A stretch of 64,000 nucleotides of DNA from Gillisella vitis (GTDB taxonomy: Bacteria > Pseudomonadota > Alphaproteobacteria > Rhizobiales > Rhizobiaceae), in the NCBI GenBank assembly GCA_009744235.1, contig WPHV01000013.1:120481-184480 (forward strand), in the 5' to 3' direction. A program made the translations under genes and the position numbers. Position 1 is the first letter of the stretch. Each line of letters opens with the position of its first letter. Positions 32,812-42,072 of the stretch are shown here, in pieces. Below the pieces are notes generated by a model. It did not search any database and was not told the DNA's origin. It saw only the letters and a program-made list of their open reading frames with translations.

Positions 32812-33699
32812 ATGAATTTTAGCATTCCAGCGCCTTTCACGGCGATACACACGATTTTCGATCTCGCCTTTACAGTCGGACTGGACACTTTGCTTGGGGA
32901 TATTCAACGGGCAGTGAGCGCACCTCTCGTGGCTTGCGTGACACTGTGGATCATAGTCCAGGGCATCCTTGTAATGCGTGGAGAGATGGAGGCACGCAGC
33001 GGCATTACTCGGGTTATCATGGTATCGATCGTCGGTGCCCTTGTCGTTGGGCAAGCAGACTATCATGATTACATCGCCTCGGTTTTCGAGGATACGATTC
33101 CAAACTTCATTCGGCGGTTCAGTGTCAGTGGTCTTCCTTTGGAGACCATCCCCGCCCAACTCGACACGATGTTCTCGCTAACACAGGTAGCCTTCCAGAA
33201 GATTGCTTCTGAGATCGGGCCGATGAACGACCAAGATATCCTCGCCTTTCAAGGCGCACAATGGATCTTCTACGGAACGCTTTGGACGGCGTTTGGAATT
33301 TACGATGCAGTCGGAATTCTCACCAAGGTGCTGCTGGCGATCGGCCCATTGTTCCTGGTGGGCTATCTCTTCGATCGCACCAGAGATATGGCAGCGAAAT
33401 GGATCGGCCAACTTGTCACCTACGGGATACTTCTTCTTCTACTGAACATAGTGGCGACTATTGTGATTCTGACGGAAGCGACCGCGCTCGCAGTAATGTT
33501 GGGAGTGGTCACTTCTGCCGGCACGACCGCCGCCAAGATAATCGGCCTTTACGAGATCGATATGTTCTTCCTGACGGGAGATGCTCTGATCGTCGCACTT
33601 CCGGCAATCGCTGGAAATATTGGAGGTAGCTACTGGAGCGGTGCGACGCAAGCTGCAGGTAGCCTAAATCGCCATTTCGCCCGGGTAGTCCGCCGTTAG
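32812..33699 (+). CDS. virB6: VirB6 polytopic channel protein
   Basis: A 295-residue inner-membrane protein with about five to six hydrophobic segments (for instance APLVACVTLWIIVQGILVM, LVTYGILLLLLNIVATIVI). VirB6 forms part of the translocation path and contacts the T-strand. Length matches the family. It begins about 75 bases after virB5, the largest gap in this half of the operon. Confidence 0.95.
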   Translation: MNFSIPAPFTAIHTIFDLAFTVGLDTLLGDIQRAVSAPLVACVTLWIIVQGILVMRGEMEARSGITRVIMVSIVGALVVGQADYHDYIASVFEDTIPNFIRRFSVSGLPLETIPAQLDTMFSLTQVAFQKIASEIGPMNDQDILAFQGAQWIFYGTLWTAFGIYDAVGILTKVLLAIGPLFLVGYLFDRTRDMAAKWIGQLVTYGILLLLLNIVATIVILTEATALAVMLGVVTSAGTTAAKIIGLYEIDMFFLTGDALIVALPAIAGNIGGSYWSGATQAAGSLNRHFARVVRR

Positions 33700-33726
33700 C
33701 TTAAGCCCCATGAATGGAGGAATCCT

Positions 33727-33894
33727 ATGAGATATTGTCTGCTCTTTCTGATCCTCGGCCTGGCGTCTTGTCAATCACATGACCAGTTGGCGAGCCCCAA
33801 GGGGCCCATATTCCCGCTGAACGTCGGGCGATGGCAGCCTGCTCAGCCGGACCTTCAGCCTGGAAACGCGGGAGGAGCAAATGAAGGACCCTGA
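33727..33894 (+). CDS. virB7: VirB7 lipoprotein
   Basis: A 55-residue outer-membrane lipoprotein. The lipobox LASC places the lipidated Cys at residue 15, and a second Cys is present at residue 4. Mature VirB7 stabilises VirB9; in known VirB7 another cysteine forms a disulphide with VirB9, and I see no second cysteine in the mature part here. The ORF is ATG 33727 to TGA 33894 and overlaps virB8 by 14 bases. Confidence 0.93.
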   Translation: MRYCLLFLILGLASCQSHDQLASPKGPIFPLNVGRWQPAQPDLQPGNAGGANEGP

Positions 33895-34594
33895 ACATGC
33901 CCTGCTGGTAGAGCGGGAAGCATTGGCGGACCACTATAAGCAAGTACAAGCGTTTCAATCTGCGCGTGCCAAATCAGCTCGGCGAATTTCCAGAGCCTTG
34001 GGCGCTATGGCAATTGTCGCGGTCGTGGGAAATGTGGCGCAGGCTTTCGCTATCGCCACGATGGTCCCACTGAACAAACTTGTGCCAGTCTATCTGTGGG
34101 TACGCCCTGACGGTACGATTGACAGTGAAGTGTCTATTTCGCGCTTGCCTGCAACGCAGGAGCAAGCAGTTATTAATGCATCTTTGTGGGAGTATGTCCG
34201 TCTGCGCGAAGGCTATACGGCGGATACAGCCCAATATGCCTATGATCTGGTCTCGGACTTCAGTGCTCCAACTGTGCGCCAAGATTATCAGCAATTCTTC
34301 AACTATCCCAATCCAAGCTCGCCCCAAACCATAATCGGCAAGCGCGGAAAGCTGGAAGTCGACCATATCGGCTCAAATGAGATCATGCCGGGTGTGCAGC
34401 AGATCCGTTACAAACGCGCCCTCCTCATAGACGGGCAGACTCCCATAGTAACCACCTGGACCGCAACAGTCCGCTATGAAAAACTGACGAACTTGCCAAG
34501 CCGACTGAGGCTGACCAATCCAGGCGGTTTAATTGTCACCTCCTATCAAACCTCGGAAGATACGGTTTCGAACGCGACGCGGAGCCAGCAATGA
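33881..34594 (+). CDS. virB8: VirB8 assembly factor
   Basis: A 237-residue bitopic inner-membrane protein that nucleates the T4SS. A short cytoplasmic amino terminus is followed by one transmembrane helix (about residues 43-63) and a periplasmic NTF2-like domain. The start overlaps the end of virB7 and the stop overlaps virB9 in ATGA. Confidence 0.96.
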   Translation: MKDPEHALLVEREALADHYKQVQAFQSARAKSARRISRALGAMAIVAVVGNVAQAFAIATMVPLNKLVPVYLWVRPDGTIDSEVSISRLPATQEQAVINASLWEYVRLREGYTADTAQYAYDLVSDFSAPTVRQDYQQFFNYPNPSSPQTIIGKRGKLEVDHIGSNEIMPGVQQIRYKRALLIDGQTPIVTTWTATVRYEKLTNLPSRLRLTNPGGLIVTSYQTSEDTVSNATRSQQ

Positions 34595-35472
34595 CCAAGC
34601 TTCTGTTTTTGGCACTGGCCTGTGTGCTTTTTGTTACGAGCGGGGCGAAGGCGGAAGACACGCCAGCGGTCGGCACCCAAGATCCACGAATGCGCTATCT
34701 CGCCTACAACCCTGATCAGGTTGTGCACCTTTCAACCGCTGTTGGGGCCACCGTGGTCGTAACATTCGGTGCCAACGAGACCGTGACAGCCGTCGCCGTT
34801 TCCAACAGCAAGGACCTCGCGGCTCTGCCCCGCGGCAATTATCTGTTCTTCAAGGCAAGCAAGGTCCTCCAGCCACAGCCCGTCATAGTGCTGACTGCAA
34901 GCGACGCAGGAATGCGGCGCTATGTTTTCAGCCTCACGACAAAGACGATGTCTCGTCTCGATAAAGAGACGCCCGATCTCTACTACAGCGTGCAATTCAC
35001 TTATCCCGCCGATGCTGCCGCTGCTCGCCGAAAAGAGACAGAACAGAGAGAGCTGGCGGGCAGGCTAAGAGCGCAAACACAATACCAGCATCGAGCACAG
35101 GACTTGTTGGATCAGCCGACAGCAACCGGCGTCCCGGGTGCAAAAAATTGGAACTATGTTGCCCAAGGAAACCGTTCGCTGGGGCCGCTCGAGGTCTTCG
35201 ACAACGGATCTACCACGACATTCCGCTTTCCCGGAAACGTGCGTGTACCTTCGATCTACGTCGTCAATCCAGATGGGAAGGAAGCCACTGCCAACTACTC
35301 AGTTAAAGGAGACTACGTGGAGGTCGCCTCGGTCGCCCGGGAGTGGCGTCTGCGGGACGGTCATACCGTGCTGTGCATCTGGAATAAAGCATATGACGCC
35401 ATCGGACGAAAGACTGGGACTGGTACGGTCAGACCCGATGTAATGCGCGTGCTGAAGGGGGCGAGGCGATGA
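34591..35472 (+). CDS. virB9: VirB9 outer-core subunit
   Basis: A 293-residue secreted protein of the T4SS core complex, which with VirB7 and VirB10 makes the outer-membrane ring. A signal peptide covers residues 1-21 (ending AKAED). The carboxy-terminal beta-rich domain that binds VirB7 includes [21 protein letters not shown]. Both ends overlap neighbours, so expression is coupled with virB8 and virB10. Confidence 0.96.
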   Translation: MTKLLFLALACVLFVTSGAKAEDTPAVGTQDPRMRYLAYNPDQVVHLSTAVGATVVVTFGANETVTAVAVSNSKDLAALPRGNYLFFKASKVLQPQPVIVLTASDAGMRRYVFSLTTKTMSRLDKETPDLYYSVQFTYPADAAAARRKETEQRELAGRLRAQTQYQHRAQDLLDQPTATGVPGAKNWNYVAQGNRSLGPLEVFDNGSTTTFRFPGNVRVPSIYVVNPDGKEATANYSVKGDYVEVASVAREWRLRDGHTVLCIWNKAYDAIGRKTGTGTVRPDVMRVLKGARR

Positions 35473-36593
35473 ATGAAGTCAACTCTCAACCTGGAGCAGC
35501 TATAGATGCATCGGCATCTCTGGTCTCCGATCCTCATCGCCGACGTCTTTCGGGATCGCAGAAGCTTGTTGTTGCCGGTCTGGTTCTCGTACTGTCGTTG
35601 GGTCTGATTTGGCTTGGTGCGCGTCCAAAGAAAAAGACCGAGCCCTCTCCCCCAGACACAATGATCGACGCCAACACCAAGCCTTTTCGGCCGGCGCCGA
35701 TTGACATCCCCTCAAACCCTACGGCTTCCCAGCCAACCACTGAGGCAACCTCTCCGCCCGATCAACATCAGCGAGAACACAACGAAGTGCGGCCGGAAGA
35801 AACACCAATCTTTGCCTATAGCGGAAGTGATCAGAGTGACAAACCTACGCGGAACGCCGATATTCACAGCGACGGGGAGGATAATAGGAAATCCAGCTCA
35901 TTACCGGAGTCTGAGGCGTCTGCTGAAAACGATCTTTCAATCCGCATGAACCCCACCGTGTTGGAACCCAGCCGTGCTGCGCTTTTGCCGCACCCCGATT
36001 TCACAGTTACGCAAGGGACGATCATTCCCTGCATACTGCAAACAGCCATTGATACAAACCTGGCAGGCTATGTAAAATGTGTGCTGCCCGGGGACATACG
36101 CGGAGCAACCGGCAATGTTGTGCTCCTGGATCGCGGCACGACCGTGGTGGGCGAAATCCAGCATGGGCTGCAACAGGGAGATGCCCGTGTTTTTGTTCTC
36201 TGGAATCGCGCCGAGACGCCGGCTCACGCCGTCGTTTCTCTTTTTTCTCCGGGTGCTGACGAACTTGGCCGATCCGGACTGCCAGGCACGGTCGACAACC
36301 ACTTCTGGAAGCGTTTCGGTGGGGCTATGCTCCTGAGCGTCGTCCAGGGCGCCGTGCAAGCGGCAAGTCATTACGCTGGCAGTTCGGATGGCGGGACCAG
36401 CTTCAACAGTTTTCAAAATAACGGTGAACAAGCGGCCGACACAGCCCTGAGGGCGACCATAAACATTCCCCCAACCTTGAAGAAGAATCAGGGTGATACC
36501 GTCTCCATCTTCGTAGCACGGGACCTGGATTTCTCAGACATCTACCAGCTTCACATAACTGGTGGATTGGCGAAGAGTTGGCATCGGCGTTAA
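35469..36593 (+). CDS. virB10: VirB10 core subunit
   Basis: A 374-residue protein spanning both membranes. A cytoplasmic amino terminus and one inner-membrane helix (about residues 31-50) lead to a Pro/Thr/Ser-rich periplasmic arm and a carboxy-terminal beta-barrel domain starting near [17 protein letters not shown]. It transduces energy from VirD4/VirB11 to the outer-membrane pore. Confidence 0.96.
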   Translation: MNEVNSQPGAAIDASASLVSDPHRRRLSGSQKLVVAGLVLVLSLGLIWLGARPKKKTEPSPPDTMIDANTKPFRPAPIDIPSNPTASQPTTEATSPPDQHQREHNEVRPEETPIFAYSGSDQSDKPTRNADIHSDGEDNRKSSSLPESEASAENDLSIRMNPTVLEPSRAALLPHPDFTVTQGTIIPCILQTAIDTNLAGYVKCVLPGDIRGATGNVVLLDRGTTVVGEIQHGLQQGDARVFVLWNRAETPAHAVVSLFSPGADELGRSGLPGTVDNHFWKRFGGAMLLSVVQGAVQAASHYAGSSDGGTSFNSFQNNGEQAADTALRATINIPPTLKKNQGDTVSIFVARDLDFSDIYQLHITGGLAKSWHRR

Positions 36594-36626
36594 TTCTCAG
36601 ATAGCCAAAGCATCGGAGATGCACAC

Positions 36627-37661
36627 ATGGCAGTAAATCCGCAATTGCGCTTCCTTCTCAATCCCGTCTTGAAATGGCTCGATGATCCGAAGACTGAAGA
36701 AGTGGCGATAAATCGGCCTGGGGAAGCATTTGTACGCCAGGCAGGGGTTTTCACTAAGTTCTCTTTACCCCTCTCTTATGATGATCTCGAAGATATCGCC
36801 ATTTTAGCGGGCGCATCGCGCAAACAAGATGTCGGCCCGCGCAATCCTCTTTGCGCCGCTGAACTCCCCGGCGGCGAACGAATACAAATTTGTTTGCCGC
36901 CAACGGTCCCATCGGACACGGTGAGCTTGACGATTCGACGGCCAAGCATTCGCGTTTCGGGACTGGGCGAAGTCTCGTCTCGTTACGATGCTCGCCAGTG
37001 GAACAAGTGGCGGATGCGGAAAACGTGCCAAGATCGACAAGACGAAGATATTCTTCGACACTACGACAGCGGCGATCTGGAATCATTCTTGCGTGCATGC
37101 GTCGTCGGTAAGTTGACAATGTTGCTTTGCGGTCCCACTGGAAGTGGCAAGACAACAATGAGCAAGACCTTGATCAGTGCTATTCCGCCGCAAGAAAGGC
37201 TGATCACCATTGAAGATACGCTCGAACTCGTCATTCCCCATGAGAATCATGTCAGGCTGCTCTACTCCAAGAATGGGGTCGGACTGGGTGCTGTGACTGC
37301 GGAACAACTGCTCCAGGCAAGTCTTCGGATGCGGCCTGATCGAATACTGCTGGGTGAGATGCGTGACGATGCCGCGTGGGCCTACCTGAGTGAAGTCGTC
37401 TCAGGACATCCCGGGTCGATTTCAACCATACATGGGGCAAATCCCGTCCAAGGCTTCAAAAAGCTGTTTTCGCTGGTGAAGAGCAGCGCCCAGGGGGCCA
37501 GCTTGGAAGATCGCACGCTAATCGACATGCTCGCAACGGCAATTGATGTCATCGTCCCGTTCCGCGCCTACTGCGATGTCTACGAAGTTGGCGAAATATG
37601 GCTCGCGGCCGATGCCCGCCGGCGCGGCGAAACGATAGGAGATCTTCTAAACCAGCACTAG
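36627..37661 (+). CDS. virB11: VirB11 traffic ATPase
   Basis: A 344-residue hexameric secretion ATPase, last gene of the operon. Walker A is CGPTGSGKTTMSK at residues 169-181, the Asp box LITIEDTLEL follows, Walker B-like RILLGEMRDDAA is near 235, and the His box GHPGSISTIHGANP is near 260. All motifs are intact. It switches the machine between pilus building and substrate transfer. Confidence 0.97.
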   Translation: MAVNPQLRFLLNPVLKWLDDPKTEEVAINRPGEAFVRQAGVFTKFSLPLSYDDLEDIAILAGASRKQDVGPRNPLCAAELPGGERIQICLPPTVPSDTVSLTIRRPSIRVSGLGEVSSRYDARQWNKWRMRKTCQDRQDEDILRHYDSGDLESFLRACVVGKLTMLLCGPTGSGKTTMSKTLISAIPPQERLITIEDTLELVIPHENHVRLLYSKNGVGLGAVTAEQLLQASLRMRPDRILLGEMRDDAAWAYLSEVVSGHPGSISTIHGANPVQGFKKLFSLVKSSAQGASLEDRTLIDMLATAIDVIVPFRAYCDVYEVGEIWLAADARRRGETIGDLLNQH

Positions 37662-37722
37662 ATATCCATGCCAAAATCCTGGCTCCGCCTTTTGCAGCGT
37701 CAAGTCGGAGCAACCTTTGTCA

Positions 37723-37734
37723 TCAAACTGAAAC
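37723..37734 (+). promoter_or_regulatory. Candidate vir box before virG
   Basis: TCAAACTGAAAC matches the vir box consensus at 10 of 12 positions, 136 bases before the virG start. virG is autoregulated in known Ti plasmids. Confidence 0.5.
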
Positions 37735-37869
37735 AAGCCGTTAGCATTGTCATGCGCGGTTTAGCCGAAAATTTGCCGAAGTATCCGTATAGCGAGAGAA
37801 AATTGACGAGCGGTACGATGCGTACAGCCTTTGCTTGTCTAGATACTGTGAGTTCCACAGAATCGGGAA

Positions 37870-38610
37870 TTGAAAGGTAAACTGTTGAAACACGTTCTTG
37901 TCATCGATGACGATGCCGCCATGCGCCATCTTATCACTGAGTGTCTTACGGTCCACGCGTTGAAGGTCACTGCCGTATCAGACAGTCAACAATTCAACCG
38001 CGTAATGTCGTCTGAGACGGTCGACGTGGTCGTCGTCGATCTCAATTTAGGGCGTGAAGACGGACTTGAGATCGTCCGCAGTCTGGCCACAAAATCCGAT
38101 GTTCCGATTATAATCATCAGCGGCGATCGCCTTGAGGAGGCAGACAAAGTTGTTGCGCTCGAACTGGGGGCAACCGATTTTATCGCAAAACCTTTTGGAA
38201 CACGCGAGTTCCTGGCGCGCCTCCGTGTTGCGTTGCGCGTGCGACCCAATGTGGTGCGAACCAAAGACCGGCGCTTGTTTTGTTTCGCTGACTGGACACT
38301 TAGTCTCAGGCAACGCCGTTTGATGTCCACACAGGGTAGCGAGGTGAAACTTACCGCAGGGGAGTTCAATCTTCTCGTCGCTTTCCTTGAAAAGCCAGGT
38401 GATGTCCTGTCCCGTGAGCAGCTTCTCATCGCGTGTCGCGTGCGTGAGGAGGAAGTATATGACAGGAGCATTGATGTTCTCATATTGAGGCTGCGCCGGA
38501 AACTTGAGCGGGATTCGACAAACCCAAAGTTGATCAAAACAGCGCGGGGTGCCGGCTATTTTTTTGACGCGGATGTGAATATCTCTTACGGCGGGGTAAT
38601 CGCCGCCTGA
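37870..38610 (+). CDS. virG: VirG response regulator
   Basis: A 246-residue OmpR-type regulator that binds vir boxes when phosphorylated by VirA. The receiver has IDDDAAMRH and the phospho-acceptor Asp57 in DVVVVDLNLGRED (Asp52 in shorter numbering), with Lys in FIAKPFG. The carboxy-terminal winged helix includes LTAGEFNLLVAF and SIDVLILRLRRKLE. The best start is a TTG at 37870, giving MKGKLLKHVLV, as in other virG genes that use unusual starts; there is no ATG nearby. Confidence 0.96.
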   Translation: MKGKLLKHVLVIDDDAAMRHLITECLTVHALKVTAVSDSQQFNRVMSSETVDVVVVDLNLGREDGLEIVRSLATKSDVPIIIISGDRLEEADKVVALELGATDFIAKPFGTREFLARLRVALRVRPNVVRTKDRRLFCFADWTLSLRQRRLMSTQGSEVKLTAGEFNLLVAFLEKPGDVLSREQLLIACRVREEEVYDRSIDVLILRLRRKLERDSTNPKLIKTARGAGYFFDADVNISYGGVIAA

Positions 38611-38742
38611 CGGACCCGAATTTTCGCGTTATCGTAGTGTGTCACAATTCGCTTGGTTGATCCGACTGCCAGGGACAAACTTTCCTGGCCACACCTGCAA
38701 ACGATCCGCCTTCGGGCGGCCTGTCGCGTCATTCTTAAGAGG

Positions 38743-39345
38743 TCAACGGCGGGTCTTTTCGCCAGCAAAGAAGGATGCCAGCGCCGCAGTGGCGAGCTTC
38801 TGTCCGAAGGCCCGCGCGGTCTCTAGTCCCACGGGATCAAAATGACTGCGAGCGACTTGGAGCAGCGACACCGGGAACATACGGGAGGTCTGAACAAGGA
38901 TGGACTTTTCAGGGGTGATATCACGGACCGGATAGCTTTTCGGCGCGGCACGAAACGATCCATCGGCCAGCATTATCTCGAAATCGCTGAGCGCTCGGCG
39001 CAAGATCATTTGCAGCGATTTGCAAGGGCTGTATTGACGGATAAGGTTGTCATAAACCGCCGATACATCTGGCGCAGGCGGACGGGCCGAAAGAAACACT
39101 TGTACCTTCTCGGAACCTGCAGGCGCGCTAAGGGCATCGACCGTAGGCGTTGGATGCTGATCGGGATGATCATGTCTGGTTGCGGCTGGCCGACTTTGAC
39201 GCGGCGCCAGATCGATATCGGTGGAAAACTGCGAAACGGCCAAGTTGGGGGCTGCTATCGGCAGGAGAGGCCGTACTGTCTCGGTTCGAGCAACAGCAAG
39301 CTGCCTAGCCTTCTCTACCGACAAAACGGGTTTGCGAATTCCCAT
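38743..39345 (-). CDS. virC2: VirC2
   Basis: A 200-residue DNA-binding protein with a ribbon-helix-helix-type carboxy-terminal region (VQVFLSARPPAPDVSAVYD onward). VirC2 acts with VirC1 at overdrive beside the T-DNA border to raise T-strand production. It begins two bases after virC1 ends, so it is the second gene of the leftward virC operon. It converges on virG. Confidence 0.94.
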   Translation of the reverse strand: MGIRKPVLSVEKARQLAVARTETVRPLLPIAAPNLAVSQFSTDIDLAPRQSRPAATRHDHPDQHPTPTVDALSAPAGSEKVQVFLSARPPAPDVSAVYDNLIRQYSPCKSLQMILRRALSDFEIMLADGSFRAAPKSYPVRDITPEKSILVQTSRMFPVSLLQVARSHFDPVGLETARAFGQKLATAALASFFAGEKTRR

Positions 39346-39347
39346 TT

Positions 39348-40043
39348 TCAGGTCTCCAAGGCATCGCCGATCAAGTGTGAAAGGACGACGAGTTCATCCA
39401 TTGCGATCCTGAGGTTCCGCTCGATGAGGCGCATCGTTGGATCGGTTTTCGTATTCAGCAGCGTTAGATGCAACATGCCCCGTTCTTTCATCGCCGCGAA
39501 TGCATCTCTCTCGTGCATGGGCGACTGAACGACGGGGAGGTTCTCTAGCATGTCTGACATTGCCCGTTGCGAGGCGGTGAGGCGGCCGACCGGCATGCGC
39601 TGGCGTAACACGGCCGTTGGAATCGTCAGGTTCTCGCTCAACAAGAGCTCGATCACATAGCGATAAGTTGAAAGTGCTTCATCAACATCAAGCGGCGTTA
39701 ACATAGTCGGGATCAAAAGCATGTCTGAGCTAGCGATAATCGTATTGTTGAGTTCGCTCGAACCACCATGTGTATCCGCTAGCGCATAGTCGAAACCCTG
39801 GCGCTCGGCCTCCTCATATCCCGCTTCGAGAAGCGACATTTCCTCTGCGCTATAAACTTCACAGAGAGGATCCCAAGTGTTGCTTCGTATAGCATTTTCC
39901 TTCCATCGCCTGAGTGGTCGGTTCTCGTCCGCGTCCAATAGAGCCACTCGTCGACCGCTGTTTGCAAAGGCGGCACAGAGACCCATAAGCGCAGTCGTTT
40001 TGCCAGCGCCTCCCTTGAATGAGCAAAATGTAAGTAGTTTCAT
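39348..40043 (-). CDS. virC1: VirC1, ParA-like ATPase
   Basis: A 231-residue Walker-type ATPase related to ParA/MinD. The deviant Walker A is [13 protein letters not shown] (residues 8-20), followed by LLDADENRP and [10 protein letters not shown]. VirC1 binds overdrive, assembles relaxosomes and brings T-complexes to the cell pole next to VirD4. It starts the leftward virC operon, divergent from virD. Confidence 0.95.
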   Translation of the reverse strand: MKLLTFCSFKGGAGKTTALMGLCAAFANSGRRVALLDADENRPLRRWKENAIRSNTWDPLCEVYSAEEMSLLEAGYEEAERQGFDYALADTHGGSSELNNTIIASSDMLLIPTMLTPLDVDEALSTYRYVIELLLSENLTIPTAVLRQRMPVGRLTASQRAMSDMLENLPVVQSPMHERDAFAAMKERGMLHLTLLNTKTDPTMRLIERNLRIAMDELVVLSHLIGDALET

Positions 40044-40140
40044 GTGATTCCTGCCGTATCGCGGGTGATGACAAATTGTATTTCTGTTGGTTCATGTATT
40101 CGCACGAATAGCATGAAAGGTATGCTGGTTCACGCGATTT

Positions 40141-40165
40141 TATATTTCAGATTCGTTTCATATAA
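40141..40165. promoter_or_regulatory. Candidate Ros box, virC/virD promoter
   Basis: TATATTTCAG followed by an AT-rich TTTCATATAA lies in the 260-bp divergent virC-virD promoter. The TATATTTCA half is the one I associate with the chromosomal repressor Ros on virC/virD and ipt promoters. Assignment is by resemblance and position; no clean vir box is visible in this gap. Confidence 0.5.
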
Positions 40166-40304
40166 ATTGCAGATGTAACGATAGACTATGCAGTATTCCT
40201 CTTTTATTCTTGATTGCGATCGTTTTGAGCACTAGTTATTGACTTTGCCAACGCGGTGGTTCCGCGAAAAAACTAGATCTTTCCATCCTTCAGTGGAGGA
40301 AGCT

Positions 40305-40754
40305 ATGTCGCAAAACAGCACGCCCACCTCGAATGGCGTCGCCACCGCCTCGTATGAAAGTGTGAAGATTGAGAGCTTCAAAGTCGTGAGCGCGCGTTTG
40401 CGATTGGCCGAGTACGAGAGTTTTTCCAGCCAGGCACGGTTGCTCGGGCTCTCCGACAGTATGGCCATACGAGTCGCGGTACGCCGCATTGGCGGCTTCC
40501 TCGAAATTGAAGCCGAGACCCGTCAGAAAATGGAGGCAATACTTCATTCAATAGGAACGCTTTCAAACAATATCTCGGCGCTGCTTTCCGCCTATGCCGA
40601 ACGTCCGGAAATGGATTTGGAGGCTCTGCGAGATGAACGCATCGCTTTCGGTATGGCTTTCGCTGATCTCGATGGCTTGCTCCGTTCCATCTTATCCGTA
40701 TCACGACGACGGATAGATGGGTGCTCAATGCTTAAAGATGCTCCGCAGCATTGA
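40305..40754 (+). CDS. virD1: VirD1 relaxase accessory protein
   Basis: A 149-residue ribbon-helix-helix-type protein that helps VirD2 nick supercoiled border DNA. The ATG at 40305 with GGAGGA five bases upstream is the true start; the frame opens 22 codons earlier. A helical region with [20 protein letters not shown] is followed by a VAVRRIGGF segment like MobC-family accessory proteins. First gene of the virD operon, 27 bases before virD2. Confidence 0.94.
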   Translation: MSQNSTPTSNGVATASYESVKIESFKVVSARLRLAEYESFSSQARLLGLSDSMAIRVAVRRIGGFLEIEAETRQKMEAILHSIGTLSNNISALLSAYAERPEMDLEALRDERIAFGMAFADLDGLLRSILSVSRRRIDGCSMLKDAPQH

Positions 40755-40781
40755 TGTTGCGCCTGCTTAGGAGGGTGCGGG

Positions 40782-42044
40782 ATGGCCGATCCAGCTCAGG
40801 TTGTCATTCGAATTGTGCCTAGGGGCGGAACTAAAACCATTCAGCAGGTTATTAATCAGTGGGAATATCTCTCCAGGAAGGGCAAGTTGGAGCTCCGGCT
40901 CTCAGCCCGGCACCTCGATATTCCGCTACCGCCTGATCAAATTACCAGGTTTGCTCGGAGCTGGGTTCTGGAGACCGGAAATTATGACGAGAGCCTGCCG
41001 GACGAGCAAAGGCAACAGGACTTAACCACGCACATTATCGTAAGCTTCCCCCCAGGTACGGATCCTACGTCGGCTCATGCAGCAAGCCGCGAATGGGCGG
41101 CCGACATGTTTGGGTCAGGCAATGGTGGCGGCCGCTACAACTATCTTACAAGCTTTCATACAGATCGCGATCATCCGCATCTGCATGTCGTGGTCAACCG
41201 ACGGGAGCTTTTTGGGCGGGAATGGCTGAAAATATCCCGACGCCACCCCCACCTCAATTACGACGCATTGCGTGTCAGGATGGCAGAGATATCGCTTCGC
41301 CACGGCATTGTTCTTGACGCAACCTCGCGAGCAGAACGTGGCATTACCGAGCGGCCAATCACGTATGCAGAATATCGCCGTATCGAGCGCGAACAGGCCG
41401 AACAAGATCGTTTCGAGGATTTTGATGTCGAATCGTGGTCGCCGGGAGGAACTCACCGGGAACTGAAACGATCTTTCGATTCTTCGCACGGTGAGCCACT
41501 CCCAAATATGCCAGAAGGCTCGGCACGAAACGGGCGTCTGCAGTCGGCGTCTGGCTACGATGCTCAACCGCGCAGCTCTGAAGCCGATGGGCGCGATCAC
41601 AATTTGAAGAACGGCTCTCCCAGTGTCGCCGGAGACACCGGGCGGAACCTTGAGGGGCGTTCTGGTCCTCGCCGCCTGGCAATAGAACCCGTCACGCGCA
41701 CAACAAGCAAACGTGACGATCGGCAACGGCTTCATCCAAAACGGTCTCGCCGTGACGAGGAAGAGCAGAGCGGCGCAAAGCGCATTAGGGTGAACAATCT
41801 TGAGGCGGGGAGGGCCCACACCGGCGTAGGGGAGGACCGGGACGATCCGGATACATCGCCGATAGAGCCTGTTGAATCAACTCCTCTGCGGGCCCCTGGA
41901 CAGACCAACAGCGCAGCAGACCTGTTGCCGCCTCCAGCCGATCGGCCGCGGCAGGGAGAACCAAATTCTAAGCGTCCACGCGATGATGACGCCGAACCGA
42001 GCGTTCGCAAGCGTGCAAGAGATGGGCGCAGCCAGGATGGATGA
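40782..42044 (+). CDS. virD2: VirD2 border relaxase and T-strand pilot
   Basis: A 420-residue protein that cuts the T-DNA border, stays covalently bound to the 5' end and guides the T-strand into the plant nucleus. The catalytic Tyr29 is in INQWEYLSRKG, and the metal-binding histidines are H131, H133 and H135 in DHPHLHVVVNR. The relaxase domain (1-210) is well kept; the middle is variable. A bipartite nuclear localisation signal near the end reads KRPRDDDAEPSVRKRARDG, followed by a short omega-like tail (DGRSQDG). Confidence 0.97.
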   Translation: MADPAQVVIRIVPRGGTKTIQQVINQWEYLSRKGKLELRLSARHLDIPLPPDQITRFARSWVLETGNYDESLPDEQRQQDLTTHIIVSFPPGTDPTSAHAASREWAADMFGSGNGGGRYNYLTSFHTDRDHPHLHVVVNRRELFGREWLKISRRHPHLNYDALRVRMAEISLRHGIVLDATSRAERGITERPITYAEYRRIEREQAEQDRFEDFDVESWSPGGTHRELKRSFDSSHGEPLPNMPEGSARNGRLQSASGYDAQPRSSEADGRDHNLKNGSPSVAGDTGRNLEGRSGPRRLAIEPVTRTTSKRDDRQRLHPKRSRRDEEEQSGAKRIRVNNLEAGRAHTGVGEDRDDPDTSPIEPVESTPLRAPGQTNSAADLLPPPADRPRQGEPNSKRPRDDDAEPSVRKRARDGRSQDG

Positions 42045-42072
42045 GACATCGAAGGTGGAAAGGAACTAAATT

